From the NCBI GenBank assembly GCA_964481485.1, contig CAYZVM010000006.1, positions 1 through 59,867 on the forward strand: a DNA stretch of 59,867 bases. Direction: 5' to 3'. The notes beneath the pieces were generated by a model. That model searched no databases, had not been told where the DNA came from, and saw nothing but the letters and a program-made list of their open reading frames with translations. This DNA is from M3007 sp964481485. GTDB taxonomy: Bacteria > Bacteroidota > Bacteroidia > Chitinophagales > Saprospiraceae. Shown here in pieces: positions 25,769 through 33,136 of the stretch. The position numbers and the translations under genes were made by a program. The first letter of the stretch is position 1; every line of letters begins with the position of its first letter.

Positions 25769-25872
25769 GTTTAGTGTGGTTGAGAAGGGTTTAGATGGTT
25801 TAGAAAACGTAGGGCGAATTCATTTTCTAAACCATCCCCCCCCAACCATCCTAAACCCCTCTCAACCACACT
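25769..25872. repeat. TTTAGATGG stutter repeat forming a long hairpin
   Basis: The left arm reads GGTTTAGTGTGGTTGAGAAGGGTTTAGATGG (in parts) and the right arm is its near-exact reverse complement. The inner 13 bases at 25795-25807 pair perfectly with 25823-25835, and the outer arms pair with few mismatches up to GTGTGGTTGAG/CTCAACCACAC. The whole gap between the GNAT and YdeI-like genes is thus one fold-back element of about 100 bases. Confidence 0.85.
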
Positions 25873-25873
25873 T

Positions 25874-26392
25874 ATGCAACCTGACAAGACTCTTCATTTC
25901 ACTTCCCATATTGAGATTTCCACGAACAAACTCTGGGGTGCCCACTTCATTGTGCCAGAGGTGATTGCGCGGGTTTTTATCAAAGAAGACGACCGCCGCG
26001 TGGTGTGCAATTTGAATGAAAAAGTGGAATATCAATGCGCCCTGCTGCCCAAAGGCGACGGCTCCTTTCTTATCACCGTCAACAAAAAAATACGCGACCA
26101 ATTGGGGCTGAAAGATGGTTCACTTGTTCGCGTCGGCCTCCGGAAAGACGAGAGCGAATATGGGCTGCCCATGCCCGAAGAATTCGCCGAGGTGCTGGCG
26201 CAAGACGAAGAAGGCAATCGCCTGTTCCACGCCCTCACGCCGGGAAAATTGCGCACCCTCCTCTACATTGTTGGCCAGGTGAAAGACCCGGACAAACGCG
26301 TCAGCAGGGCCATCGCCATCGTGGAGCATTTGAAAAAGAACGGTGGGAAAATCAATTACCGGCAGTTGAATGAAGAAATGCGGCAGGGGTGA
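25874..26392 (+). CDS. DUF1905 / YdeI-type (OmpD-associated-like) protein
   Basis: The 172-residue protein has an N-terminal small barrel (about 10-95) with VPEVIARVFIKEDDRRVVCNL, CALLPKGDGSFLITVNKKI and DQLGLKDGSLVRVGL, typical of DUF1905. A C-terminal helical part (about 100-172) with LHALTPGKLRTLLYIVGQVKDP and RAIAIVEHLKK matches the YdeI/OmpD-associated half. The combination is common in Bacteroidota and its biochemical role is unknown. The ATG at 25874 follows within two bases of the end of the inverted repeat. It converges on the ACP phosphodiesterase gene. Confidence 0.88.
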   Translation: MQPDKTLHFTSHIEISTNKLWGAHFIVPEVIARVFIKEDDRRVVCNLNEKVEYQCALLPKGDGSFLITVNKKIRDQLGLKDGSLVRVGLRKDESEYGLPMPEEFAEVLAQDEEGNRLFHALTPGKLRTLLYIVGQVKDPDKRVSRAIAIVEHLKKNGGKINYRQLNEEMRQG

Positions 26393-26415
26393 CACCGTTC
26401 ATTTTCCAAAAAACT

Positions 26416-26991
26416 TTACCGTCTCAAATTTGCTTCCGCTATCAAATCTGGAAAAAAGCCATTGAAATCTTCCGAAAATGCCTCGATTTCAGCAAAAAAA
26501 AACGTCGCCAATGCCAATGTGTCCATTCCGCCCACCATGCGCCGGCTGAAACGGTCGAGTACCCATTCCAGTCCCTCTCGGGTTTGATAGCCGTGCAAAA
26601 AACGCCCGGCCAACATTCGCGGCACCCGTTGTGCCAGCACCGGTGGCATTTCTGCTGCCCGTTTTCCCAACCGTATGTAAATTTTTTCTGCAAAAACATC
26701 GAACGGCTCGTCGGCATATTTTACCCAATGAATCGCCAGCAGGTGGTCGTACAAAACATCCATCACAGGCCCGGCATAACGCCCAGCAAAAGACCGGATG
26801 CGCTCCTTGCTTCGGTGCGTCATCGCATGATTGTCGGTGAAACTGTCAATCGCCCGGTGCAGCAAAATGCCTTTTTGTACCCCCTCCTGGTAGTTCTTCC
26901 ATGTGCTCCCTTTCACAAAGTCGCCGATAAAATTGCCGACGAGCAAGTCTTCATCGTCAAAAGAAAGAAAACAGTGGGCGAGGTGGTTCAT
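26416..26991 (-). CDS. Acyl carrier protein phosphodiesterase (AcpH family)
   Basis: AcpH removes the 4'-phosphopantetheine arm from holo-ACP and is a relative of HD-domain hydrolases. The 191-residue product has MNHLAHCFLS, LLVGNFIGDFVKG, GILLHRAIDSFTDNHA, the second histidine/aspartate region VMDVLYDHLLAIHW, and RMVGGMDTLAL. These His and Asp residues form the presumed metal site. The open frame reaches 27150, but homology starts at ATG 26991; upstream codons run through a GTGAG stutter repeat. It converges on the YdeI-like gene and is divergent from ychF. Confidence 0.9.
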   Translation of the reverse strand: MNHLAHCFLSFDDEDLLVGNFIGDFVKGSTWKNYQEGVQKGILLHRAIDSFTDNHAMTHRSKERIRSFAGRYAGPVMDVLYDHLLAIHWVKYADEPFDVFAEKIYIRLGKRAAEMPPVLAQRVPRMLAGRFLHGYQTREGLEWVLDRFSRRMVGGMDTLALATFFFAEIEAFSEDFNGFFPDLIAEANLRR

Positions 26992-26993
26992 TG

Positions 26994-27030
26994 TGTGAGA
27001 AGTGAGAGAGCGAGTGAGAAGGATGAGAAA
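26994..27030. repeat. GTGAGAAG stutter repeat
   Basis: Four variants of GTGAG/CGAG/GATGAG follow in tandem directly upstream of the ACP phosphodiesterase start. Same word family as 19835-19898 and 28345-28379. Single arm, no inverted partner in this gap. Confidence 0.55.
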
Positions 27031-27116
27031 ATTTCGAGATTCAAACAGCCTCAAAATGCCAAAGTTGCGCTTTTGGCAAATATTGGGCGTAGTCAAAAAT
27101 TTGCTGCTCGTTTTTC

Positions 27117-27124
27117 TACCTTTG
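27117..27124 (+). promoter_or_regulatory. -7 element of ychF
   Basis: TACCTTTG is an exact TAnnTTTG match. Transcription would start near 27130, giving a leader of about 115 bases whose first part is the hairpin at 27135-27188. A TTTG at 27100-27103 is only 13 bases upstream, so the -33 half is unclear. Confidence 0.55.
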
Positions 27125-27134
27125 CGCCCGAAAA

Positions 27135-27188
27135 AAAATAGGGCTTTCAAAATTATGTTCGTCAGGCAAAATTTGAAAGCCCTATTTT
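27135..27188 (+). promoter_or_regulatory. Leader hairpin upstream of ychF
   Basis: AAAATAGGGCTTTCAAA (27135-27151) pairs perfectly with its complement at 27172-27188 around a 20-base loop. It sits just after the presumed transcription start of ychF and 55 bases before the start codon, so it would form the 5' end of the mRNA. It could stabilise the transcript or control translation; it is not followed by a T-run. Confidence 0.6.
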
Positions 27189-27243
27189 CAAAACAAAAAT
27201 TCGCAACAGCCCACCCCTTTCACCTTTCTCACGTCCATCTCTT

Positions 27244-28350
27244 ATGCCTTTGCAATGTGGTATTGTTGGTCTGCCCAACGTCGGAAAATCAACCCTGTTC
27301 AACGCCCTCACCAGCGGCAAAGCCCTCGCGGCCAACTATCCTTTCGCCACCAAAGACCCCAACCTCGGGGTCATCACCGTGCCTGATACCCGGCTCGATA
27401 AATTGGCAGAACTCGTTAATCCTCAACGCATTTTGCCCACCACTGTCGAAATTCTCGACATCGCCGGATTGATAAAAGGCGCGAGCAAAGGAGAAGGTTT
27501 GGGCAACCAATTTCTCGCCAATATCCGCGAGGTGGATGCCATCGTCCATGTGGTGCGGTGTTTCGACGACGACAACGTGGTGCATGTGGATGGCTCCGTC
27601 AACCCCGTGCGCGACAAAGAAATCATTGATCTCGAACTGGGGCTGAAAGACCTCGAAACCATCGAAAAACGCCTCGACAAAGTTTCCCGCTCTGCCCGCA
27701 TGGGCAACAAAGACGATCAAAAAGCACTCGAAATCCTGACCAAAGTAAAAGCCCACCTCGAAACGGGGCGTGTGGTGCGCGAACTGCTCGCCGATATGGA
27801 CGACGACGCCAAAACGCTGATTACCCGCGATTTGGCGCTGCTCACGGCCAAGCCGACGCTCTATGTCTGCAATGTGGACGAGGCCGCCGTCGAAAGCGGA
27901 AATGCGCACACCGAGACTTTCAAAAAATCGGTGGCCGCCGAAAACGCCGAAGTCATCATGATTTGTGCAGGCATCGAGGCGCAAATCGCCGAAATGGACT
28001 CTCGCGAAGAACGCCAAGAGTTTTTGGAAATGATGGGATTGAGCGAGCCGGGAGTGAACAAACTCATTCGCTCGGCGTATAAGTTGCTGAATCTCATCAC
28101 CTATTTCACCGCCGGAGAAAAAGAGGTGCGTGCCTGGACGGTGCGGCGCGGCGCCAAAGCCCCCGAAGCGGCGGGCGTGATTCACTCCGATTTTGAAAAA
28201 GGATTTATCCGCGCCGAAGTCATCAAATACACCGATTTCACCACGCTCGGCTCTGAGGCCAAAGTAAAAGAGGCGGGCAAAATGGCCGTCGAAGGCAAGG
28301 AGTATGTGGTGCAAGACGGCGACATCATGCACTTTCGATTTAATGTGTGA
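27244..28350 (+). CDS. ychF: Ribosome-associated ATPase/GTPase YchF
   Basis: YchF (human OLA1) is an Obg-like P-loop NTPase that prefers ATP, binds ribosomes and is tied to oxidative stress and translation start-site choice. The 368-residue product has the P-loop GLPNVGKST (9-17), the G3 motif DIAGL, the altered G4 (the standard NKxD is replaced by NVDE in TLYVCNVDEAA, as expected for YchF), and a C-terminal TGS domain with YFTAGEKEVRAWTVRRG and FIRAEVIKY. The start is ATG 27244. The TGA stop (28348-28350) is part of a GTGAGAG repeat word. Confidence 0.96.
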   Translation: MPLQCGIVGLPNVGKSTLFNALTSGKALAANYPFATKDPNLGVITVPDTRLDKLAELVNPQRILPTTVEILDIAGLIKGASKGEGLGNQFLANIREVDAIVHVVRCFDDDNVVHVDGSVNPVRDKEIIDLELGLKDLETIEKRLDKVSRSARMGNKDDQKALEILTKVKAHLETGRVVRELLADMDDDAKTLITRDLALLTAKPTLYVCNVDEAAVESGNAHTETFKKSVAAENAEVIMICAGIEAQIAEMDSREERQEFLEMMGLSEPGVNKLIRSAYKLLNLITYFTAGEKEVRAWTVRRGAKAPEAAGVIHSDFEKGFIRAEVIKYTDFTTLGSEAKVKEAGKMAVEGKEYVVQDGDIMHFRFNV

Positions 28351-28379
28351 GAGCGTGAGAAAAGGGAGAAAGCGAGAAA
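28345..28379. repeat. GTGAGAG stutter repeat at the ychF stop
   Basis: GTGTGAGAGCGTGAG, GGGAG and GCGAG words follow in tandem; the first GTGA supplies the stop codon of ychF. Just downstream, 28386-28413 carries a reverse-complement half of the GGTTTCTGG word (AAACCCAGAAACC). Confidence 0.5.
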
Positions 28380-28413
28380 TTTTTTTACCTTGAAACCCAG
28401 AAACCTTGCAATC

Positions 28414-29025
28414 ATGCAACCTATAAACACCATCATTTTTGACCTCGGCGGTGTGCTCATTGACTGGAACCCCGAATACGTTTTTCGGGAACTCATCCCT
28501 GACCCGGAGCGGCGGCGCTTTTTCTTTGAAAACATTTGCACGCACGAGTGGAACATCGAGCAAGATGCTGGCCGTCCGCTCACCGAGGCGACAGAACAGC
28601 TTGTGAATGAGTACCCTGAATGGGAACCTGAAATCCGCGCCTACTACGGCCGTTGGGAGGAAATGCTCGGCGGGCCAATTCACGAGACGGTTGAGTTGCT
28701 GCGCGAATTGCGCGACCGCGAAGAACACCGCCTGCTCGCGCTGACCAACTGGAGCGGGGAAACATTCCCCGTCGCCCTGTCGCGATACGATTTTCTCCAT
28801 TGGTTCGAAGGCATCGTCGTTTCCGGCGATGAAAAAACCCGCAAGCCCTTTGCCGATATTTATGAAATCCTGCTCGACCGTTATGAAGTGAACCCTTCGC
28901 AAGCGGTTTTTATTGACGATAGCCTGAAAAATGTGGAAGGCGCGGAAGCGGTGGGCATCAACGGGATTCATTTTCAAAGTACTGCGCAATTGAAGGAAAC
29001 CTTGCGCGAATGGGGTGTCCAGTAA
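28414..29025 (+). CDS. HAD-superfamily phosphatase
   Basis: The protein of about 203 residues has the HAD motifs: TIIFDLGGVLIDWNP (motif I with the nucleophile Asp; DLGGV form), LLALTNWSGETF (motif II Thr/Asn region), GDEKTRKPFADIYEILLDRY (motif III Lys) and AVFIDDSLKNVEGAEAVG (motif IV, DD). The helical cap between motifs I and II (about 20-90) fits the haloacid-dehalogenase/epoxide-hydrolase-N type (subclass IA). The substrate is likely a small phosphate ester. I chose ATG 28414 over 28390 because the upstream codons come from repeat sequence. Its TAA stop lies inside the palindromic element at 29021. Confidence 0.92.
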   Translation: MQPINTIIFDLGGVLIDWNPEYVFRELIPDPERRRFFFENICTHEWNIEQDAGRPLTEATEQLVNEYPEWEPEIRAYYGRWEEMLGGPIHETVELLRELRDREEHRLLALTNWSGETFPVALSRYDFLHWFEGIVVSGDEKTRKPFADIYEILLDRYEVNPSQAVFIDDSLKNVEGAEAVGINGIHFQSTAQLKETLREWGVQ

Positions 29026-29079
29026 CGCCAACTTTTAGTTGGCCGGTGTAAAGTTCGCCGATCGGAGGTCGGCGTTACT
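29021..29079. repeat. 59-bp double-hairpin element with 9-bp inverted ends
   Basis: AGTAACGCC (29021-29029) and GGCGTTACT (29071-29079) are exact inverted ends. Inside are two smaller hairpins: CCAAC-TTTTA-GTTGG (29028-29042) and CGCCGA-TCGGCG (29056-29074). The element includes the stop codon of the HAD gene and ends four bases before the dnaG -7 element. It looks like a REP/BIME-style repeat. Confidence 0.65.
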
Positions 29080-29082
29080 TCG

Positions 29083-29090
29083 TATATTCG
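29083..29090 (+). promoter_or_regulatory. -7-like element immediately before dnaG
   Basis: TATATTCG is one base from TAnnTTTG and ends four bases before the dnaG ATG at 29095. If used, the dnaG transcript would be leaderless or nearly so. Confidence 0.4.
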
Positions 29091-29094
29091 CACC

Positions 29095-31098
29095 ATGATT
29101 CCGCCCAAACAAGTTCAGGAAATCCTCGATGCTGTGCGCATCGAAGAGGTGATTGAAGAATTTGTCAACCTGCGCAGGCGCGGGGTGAATCTGATTGGTT
29201 TGTGTCCTTTTCACGGTGAAAAAACGCCGTCTTTCAACGTCAATCCCACCCGCAATATCTTCAAATGTTTCGGCTGCGGCAAGGGCGGCGATGCCGTCAC
29301 TTTTTTGCGGGAACACGAAAATCTGACCTACCCGGAGGCGCTGCGCTGGCTGGCGAAGAAGTACAACATTGAGATTCAGGAGATTGAGCGCAGCCCGGAG
29401 CAAATGGCCGAAATGCAGTTGGCCGAATCGCTCTACATCGTCAACGATTTTGCGCTCCAGCATTTTCAAGAACAACTTTTTGATACCGACGAGGGTAAAT
29501 CTGTCGCGTTGGCCTATTTCAAAAAACGCGGCCTGCGCGAAGAAACCATCCGCGCTTTTGGGCTCGGCTATGCCCCTGAACAGCGCGATTTGCTCGTGCG
29601 CCGCGCCAAATCCGCGGGCCATAATTTGGATTTGCTGAAAAAAAACGGCCTGTGCAGCCAAGATGGCAGCCGCGATTTTTTCCGGGGGCGGGTCATGTTT
29701 GCCATCCACAACCTGTCGGGCAAAGTCGCCGCATTTGCCGGGCGCACCATGTCATCGGACAAGACGATTCCGAAGTACATCAACAGCCCAGAAACTGAGG
29801 TTTATGTCAAAAACAAAATCCTCTACGGTGCTTTTCAGGCTAAAAAAGCCATCCGCCAGCGCGACGAATGTCTGCTCACGGAGGGTTACATGGACGTGAT
29901 TTCGCTCCATCAGGCGGGCATCGAAAATGTAGTGGCATCTTCCGGCACGTCGCTCACGGAAGGCCAACTACAACTCATCAAGCGCAACACCAACAACCTC
30001 AAAATCCTCTACGACGGCGACCCGGCGGGCATCAAAGCCGCGCTGCGCGGCCTCGACCTTGCGCTGGAGCAGGACATGAACGTGAAAATCTGCCTCCTGC
30101 CCGACGGCCACGACCCAGACTCTTATGTGCAAGAATTTGGGGGAGAGGCATTCACGAAATTCACGACCGAAAACGCGAAGGATTTTATCCTTTTCAAAAC
30201 CCAACTGCTCATCGAAGAGACCAAAGGCGACCCGGTGAAAAAATCGGCATTGATAAAAGACATTGTCGCCAGTATCGCCAAAATACCCGACCCCATCAAG
30301 CGCAGCGTGTATCTGAAAGAATGTTCCGTGCTGCTCGAAGTGGACGAAAAAGCCCTGCACAGCGAGACGAACAAACTGATTACCACGACTTTAAAAAAGC
30401 GCGAGGAAAAAGCGGCCCGCCAACCGGGCGCCGCGAGCGATTCGCCCGGTGCTTTGCCCGACTACGACTGGCCGGGCGAGCCGCCACCTTTTCCGTCTGA
30501 TGCCGACGGGGGATTTGCGTCGTCGCCCGCACACGAAAAGCGGATGGCGCGCGGCGACGAATTCCAAGAGCGCGACATCATTCGCCTGCTCGTGCAGTTT
30601 GGAAATCAGGTGCTTGAAAATGAAAATGTCAGCGTCGCGGAGTTCATTTTGGCCGATATTGAAGAGTCGCTGAGCAACTTTGACAACCCCTTGTACGGCA
30701 AAATTGCCTCCGAGTGTCACGCGCTTTTGGTGGACGGGAAAACTTTTGACCAAACCTATTTTCTTCACCACGCCGAAAAAGACTTCAGCGATTTGGCGAT
30801 TGACTTGCTGACTTCACCTTTCGAGTTCTCGCCCAACTGGGAAGAAAAATGGAATTACCCGCTGCAAAACCAGCCCATGCCCGAACTGAATTTCGACCTC
30901 GATATGCGCCAGGCACTCGACCGTTTCAAACTTCGTAAAATTCAGAAAATGTGCGACTTGAATCTCGCGCGCGTGAAGACGGCTTCCGACTCCGACGACA
31001 TGGAATCCATGATTCGCTACATGAAAATCCAGCAAAAACTGAACGAAACGCGGAACGAGATTGCGGACAGGGTGGGGACGGTGGTGCTGCCAAAATAA
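29095..31098 (+). CDS. dnaG: DNA primase
   Basis: DnaG makes RNA primers at the replication fork. The 667-residue product has the N-terminal CHC2 zinc finger (Cys37, His40, Cys58, Cys61 in LCPFHGEKTPSF and KCFGCGKGGD), the RNA polymerase core with the YINSPETEVYVKNKILYG segment, and a Toprim fold (ECLLTEGYMDVISLHQAGI; LKILYDGDPAGIKAALRGLDL) carrying the metal-binding Glu and DxD. The C-terminal 200 residues are less conserved and should bind the helicase DnaB. A low-complexity Pro/Asp/Gly linker occurs around residues 448-480. It heads a same-strand run dnaG, LMW-PTP-like, RNase Z, KptA. Confidence 0.96.
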   Translation: MIPPKQVQEILDAVRIEEVIEEFVNLRRRGVNLIGLCPFHGEKTPSFNVNPTRNIFKCFGCGKGGDAVTFLREHENLTYPEALRWLAKKYNIEIQEIERSPEQMAEMQLAESLYIVNDFALQHFQEQLFDTDEGKSVALAYFKKRGLREETIRAFGLGYAPEQRDLLVRRAKSAGHNLDLLKKNGLCSQDGSRDFFRGRVMFAIHNLSGKVAAFAGRTMSSDKTIPKYINSPETEVYVKNKILYGAFQAKKAIRQRDECLLTEGYMDVISLHQAGIENVVASSGTSLTEGQLQLIKRNTNNLKILYDGDPAGIKAALRGLDLALEQDMNVKICLLPDGHDPDSYVQEFGGEAFTKFTTENAKDFILFKTQLLIEETKGDPVKKSALIKDIVASIAKIPDPIKRSVYLKECSVLLEVDEKALHSETNKLITTTLKKREEKAARQPGAASDSPGALPDYDWPGEPPPFPSDADGGFASSPAHEKRMARGDEFQERDIIRLLVQFGNQVLENENVSVAEFILADIEESLSNFDNPLYGKIASECHALLVDGKTFDQTYFLHHAEKDFSDLAIDLLTSPFEFSPNWEEKWNYPLQNQPMPELNFDLDMRQALDRFKLRKIQKMCDLNLARVKTASDSDDMESMIRYMKIQQKLNETRNEIADRVGTVVLPK

Positions 31099-31113
31099 GT
31101 CGCTCGAATCTCT

Positions 31114-31467
31114 ATGTCCAACAAAATCAACATCCTCTTCATCTGCACCGTCAATCGTATGCGCAGCGCGACCGCCGAGCGGATTTATGCTGACGACGAA
31201 CGTTTCAATGTGGATTCGGCTGGCACGGACAAGTCAGCAACCATGCAAGTAGATGAATATCAATTGGAATGGGCAGACTATGTCATCGTGATGGAAAAAA
31301 TGCACCGGAACAAAATCAGGCAGATGTTTCCCGAACTGTATGAGAAAAAACGCATCATTTGCCTCTATATCCCCGACGAATACGACTTTATGGAACCTGC
31401 GCTGATTGATTTGTTGCAACGAAAATTTGAGCACGTTTACAGGACTGAAATAGCGCCTTTGTTTTAA
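31114..31467 (+). CDS. Small LMW protein tyrosine phosphatase-like protein
   Basis: The 117-residue protein starts like low-molecular-weight phosphatases: INILFICTVNRMRSATAERI, with the CX5R loop Cys11 to Arg17. It is shorter than LMW-PTPs (about 150 residues), and the usual CxxGNxCRS reads CTVNRMRS. The late Asp-Pro-Asp loop is not clear; PDEYDFMEP near residue 88-96 may replace it. The middle phrase WADYVIVMEKMHRNKI is typical of this smaller family, whose substrate is unknown. It starts 15 bases after dnaG and 33 bases before the RNase Z gene, so the genes are probably co-transcribed. Confidence 0.82.
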   Translation: MSNKINILFICTVNRMRSATAERIYADDERFNVDSAGTDKSATMQVDEYQLEWADYVIVMEKMHRNKIRQMFPELYEKKRIICLYIPDEYDFMEPALIDLLQRKFEHVYRTEIAPLF

Positions 31468-31500
31468 ACTTACCAACCAGCAACCCGAAACCATTAGCCC

Positions 31501-32418
31501 ATGCACCTCACCATCCTCGGCAATTCCGCTGGCGGCCCTTTTCACGGGCGACACTACACGACACAAGTTTTACAGGTTGAAAATCAGATGTTTATGATTG
31601 ATTGTGGCGAAGGTGCGCAGATGCAACTTTTCCGCTACCGGGTCAAATTTGACCGCATCAATCACATTTTTATCAGCCACCTGCACGGCGACCATGTGTA
31701 CGGCCTCATCGGGCTGCTCACGGGCTGGTGTTTGAAAAAACGCACGGCGCGGCTTCACATTTATTCGCCGCCCGGCTTGTGGGAATTGGTGGAAACCACC
31801 GCCCGGTTGTGCCGCGTTGTTTTTCCATATCCACTCGAATTTCACGAAGTGGATGCCACCGTTTCGGCAAAAATATTTGAAAACCCAAAAGTGGAAGTCT
31901 GGACGATTCCGCTGAATCACCGCATCGAGACGGCTGGCTGGTTGTTTCGTGAAAAAACAAAACTACGCTCTATCCGCCCGGAAAAAATCGCGGAATTCGA
32001 CATTCCGTATTCCCTCATCCCCGGTATCAAGGCCGGAAAGGACTTGGCACTGCCGGACGGCCGTGTGGTGTCAAATGTGGAACTGACGCTCGATCCGCCC
32101 CGACCGCGCAGCTACGCTTTTTGCAGCGATACGGCGCCGTCGGAAGTCGTCGCAGAGGCCGTGCGCGGCGTGGATTTGCTGTATCACGAGGCGACTTTTG
32201 CCAACGAACACGCAGAAGAGGCGGCGTTTTCCGCCCATTCGACTGCCGCACAGGCCGCAGCGATTGCCCGGCAGGGTGGAGTGGGGCGGCTGATTTTGGG
32301 ACATTTTTCGGGGCGCTATTTGGATGTGGAGCAGCACCTCGCAGAGGCGCGGGCTATTTTCCCCAAAACGGAGCTTGCCGTAGAAGGGCAGAGTTGGGAG
32401 GTCGGCCACAGTTTGTAA
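31501..32418 (+). CDS. rnz: Ribonuclease Z
   Basis: RNase Z cuts the 3' trailer from tRNA precursors. The 305-residue product is a metallo-beta-lactamase with the metal motif HLHGDH (His60, His62, Asp64, His65), the opening ILGNSAGGPFHGRHYTTQVLQV and MIDCGEGAQMQL, the later LNHRIETAGWLF, CSDTAP and LLYHEATFANEHAEEA, and the final GHFSGRY. This is the short ElaC-type length. It starts at ATG 31501 and is followed after 13 bases by the RNA 2'-phosphotransferase gene, which suggests a shared RNA-processing transcript. Confidence 0.95.
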   Translation: MHLTILGNSAGGPFHGRHYTTQVLQVENQMFMIDCGEGAQMQLFRYRVKFDRINHIFISHLHGDHVYGLIGLLTGWCLKKRTARLHIYSPPGLWELVETTARLCRVVFPYPLEFHEVDATVSAKIFENPKVEVWTIPLNHRIETAGWLFREKTKLRSIRPEKIAEFDIPYSLIPGIKAGKDLALPDGRVVSNVELTLDPPRPRSYAFCSDTAPSEVVAEAVRGVDLLYHEATFANEHAEEAAFSAHSTAAQAAAIARQGGVGRLILGHFSGRYLDVEQHLAEARAIFPKTELAVEGQSWEVGHSL

Positions 32419-32431
32419 AGAATTGAAAATC

Positions 32432-32983
32432 ATGCAAAAAGAAGACCTGCGCATTGTCCGAATCAGCAAATTTCTCAGCCAAATCCTGCGCCACCGACCC
32501 GATAAAATCGGCCTTTCGCTCGATGCCAACGGGTGGGCAGAGGTGGGCGAATTGCTCGAAAAATCTGCTCAAAAAGGTATGCGATTCGACCGCGCCACGC
32601 TCCAAATGGTGGTGGACACGAACAACAAAAAACGTTTTTCCATCAGCGATGACGGCCTCCGTATTCGCGCCAATCAGGGGCATTCGATTGATATTGAACT
32701 GGGTTTGCCGCCGCAGCGACCGCCCGAAATGTTGTTTCACGGCACGGTGGAGCAGCATCTTGCGCTGATTCGCAAAGAGGGGCTGCTGAGGATGAAACGA
32801 CAACACGTCCACCTGAGTCAAGATTTGGAGACTGCCGTTGCGGTCGGTGGGCGGCGCGGCAAGGCAATCGTTTTGCAAATAAAATCTGGGGAAATGGCGC
32901 GTCAAGGCTTCCTCTTTTTTCTCTCGGAGAATGGCGTTTGGCTGACCGAAACTGTGCCACCGGCGTTTATTGGATTTCCGTAA
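32432..32983 (+). CDS. kptA: RNA 2'-phosphotransferase (KptA/Tpt1)
   Basis: Tpt1/KptA moves the 2'-phosphate left at an RNA ligation junction to NAD+, forming ADP-ribose 1'',2''-cyclic phosphate; some bacterial members also ADP-ribosylate RNA 5' ends. The protein of about 183 residues has the family motifs FLSQILRHRPDKIGLSLDANGW (Arg-His pair), LFHGTVEQHLALIRKEGL and RMKRQHVHLSQDLETA followed by GRRGKAIVLQI, keeping the Arg/His catalytic set. I chose ATG 32432 rather than the in-frame TTG at 32423. It directly follows RNase Z. The gene ends before a TTTAGATGG hairpin shared with the convergent Crp/Fnr gene. Confidence 0.93.
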   Translation: MQKEDLRIVRISKFLSQILRHRPDKIGLSLDANGWAEVGELLEKSAQKGMRFDRATLQMVVDTNNKKRFSISDDGLRIRANQGHSIDIELGLPPQRPPEMLFHGTVEQHLALIRKEGLLRMKRQHVHLSQDLETAVAVGGRRGKAIVLQIKSGEMARQGFLFFLSENGVWLTETVPPAFIGFP

Positions 32984-33048
32984 AATGCAAAAGGCCTCCA
33001 TTTCTGGAAGCCCTTGCGGAATCAAACTTGCAGCGTATTTATTCAGAA

Positions 33049-33132
33049 TGGGTTTAGAGTGGTTTAGAAGGGTTTAGATAGTTTAGATGGTTTAGAGCCA
33101 GAACAAAATATGTAATCTAAAACCATCTAAAC
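33049..33132. repeat. TTTAGATGG stutter repeat with inverted arm
   Basis: GGTTTAGAGTGGTTTAGAAGG, GGTTTAGATAG and GTTTAGATGG follow in tandem, then after a 25-base spacer TCTAAAACCATCTAAAC, the reverse complement with one extra base. It fills the convergent gap between kptA and the Crp/Fnr gene and could end both transcripts. Confidence 0.75.
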
Positions 33133-33136
33133 TTCT

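Noticed and set aside
27289..29031. 580-codon open frame on the minus strand.
   Set aside because: It runs antisense to ychF and the HAD phosphatase gene, both with strong family motifs; its translation is rich in His, Phe and Arg as is usual for such shadows.
33049..33132. TTTAGATGG repeats considered as a CRISPR array.
   Set aside because: The words are adjacent or overlap, there are no unique spacers of constant length, and no cas gene is near.
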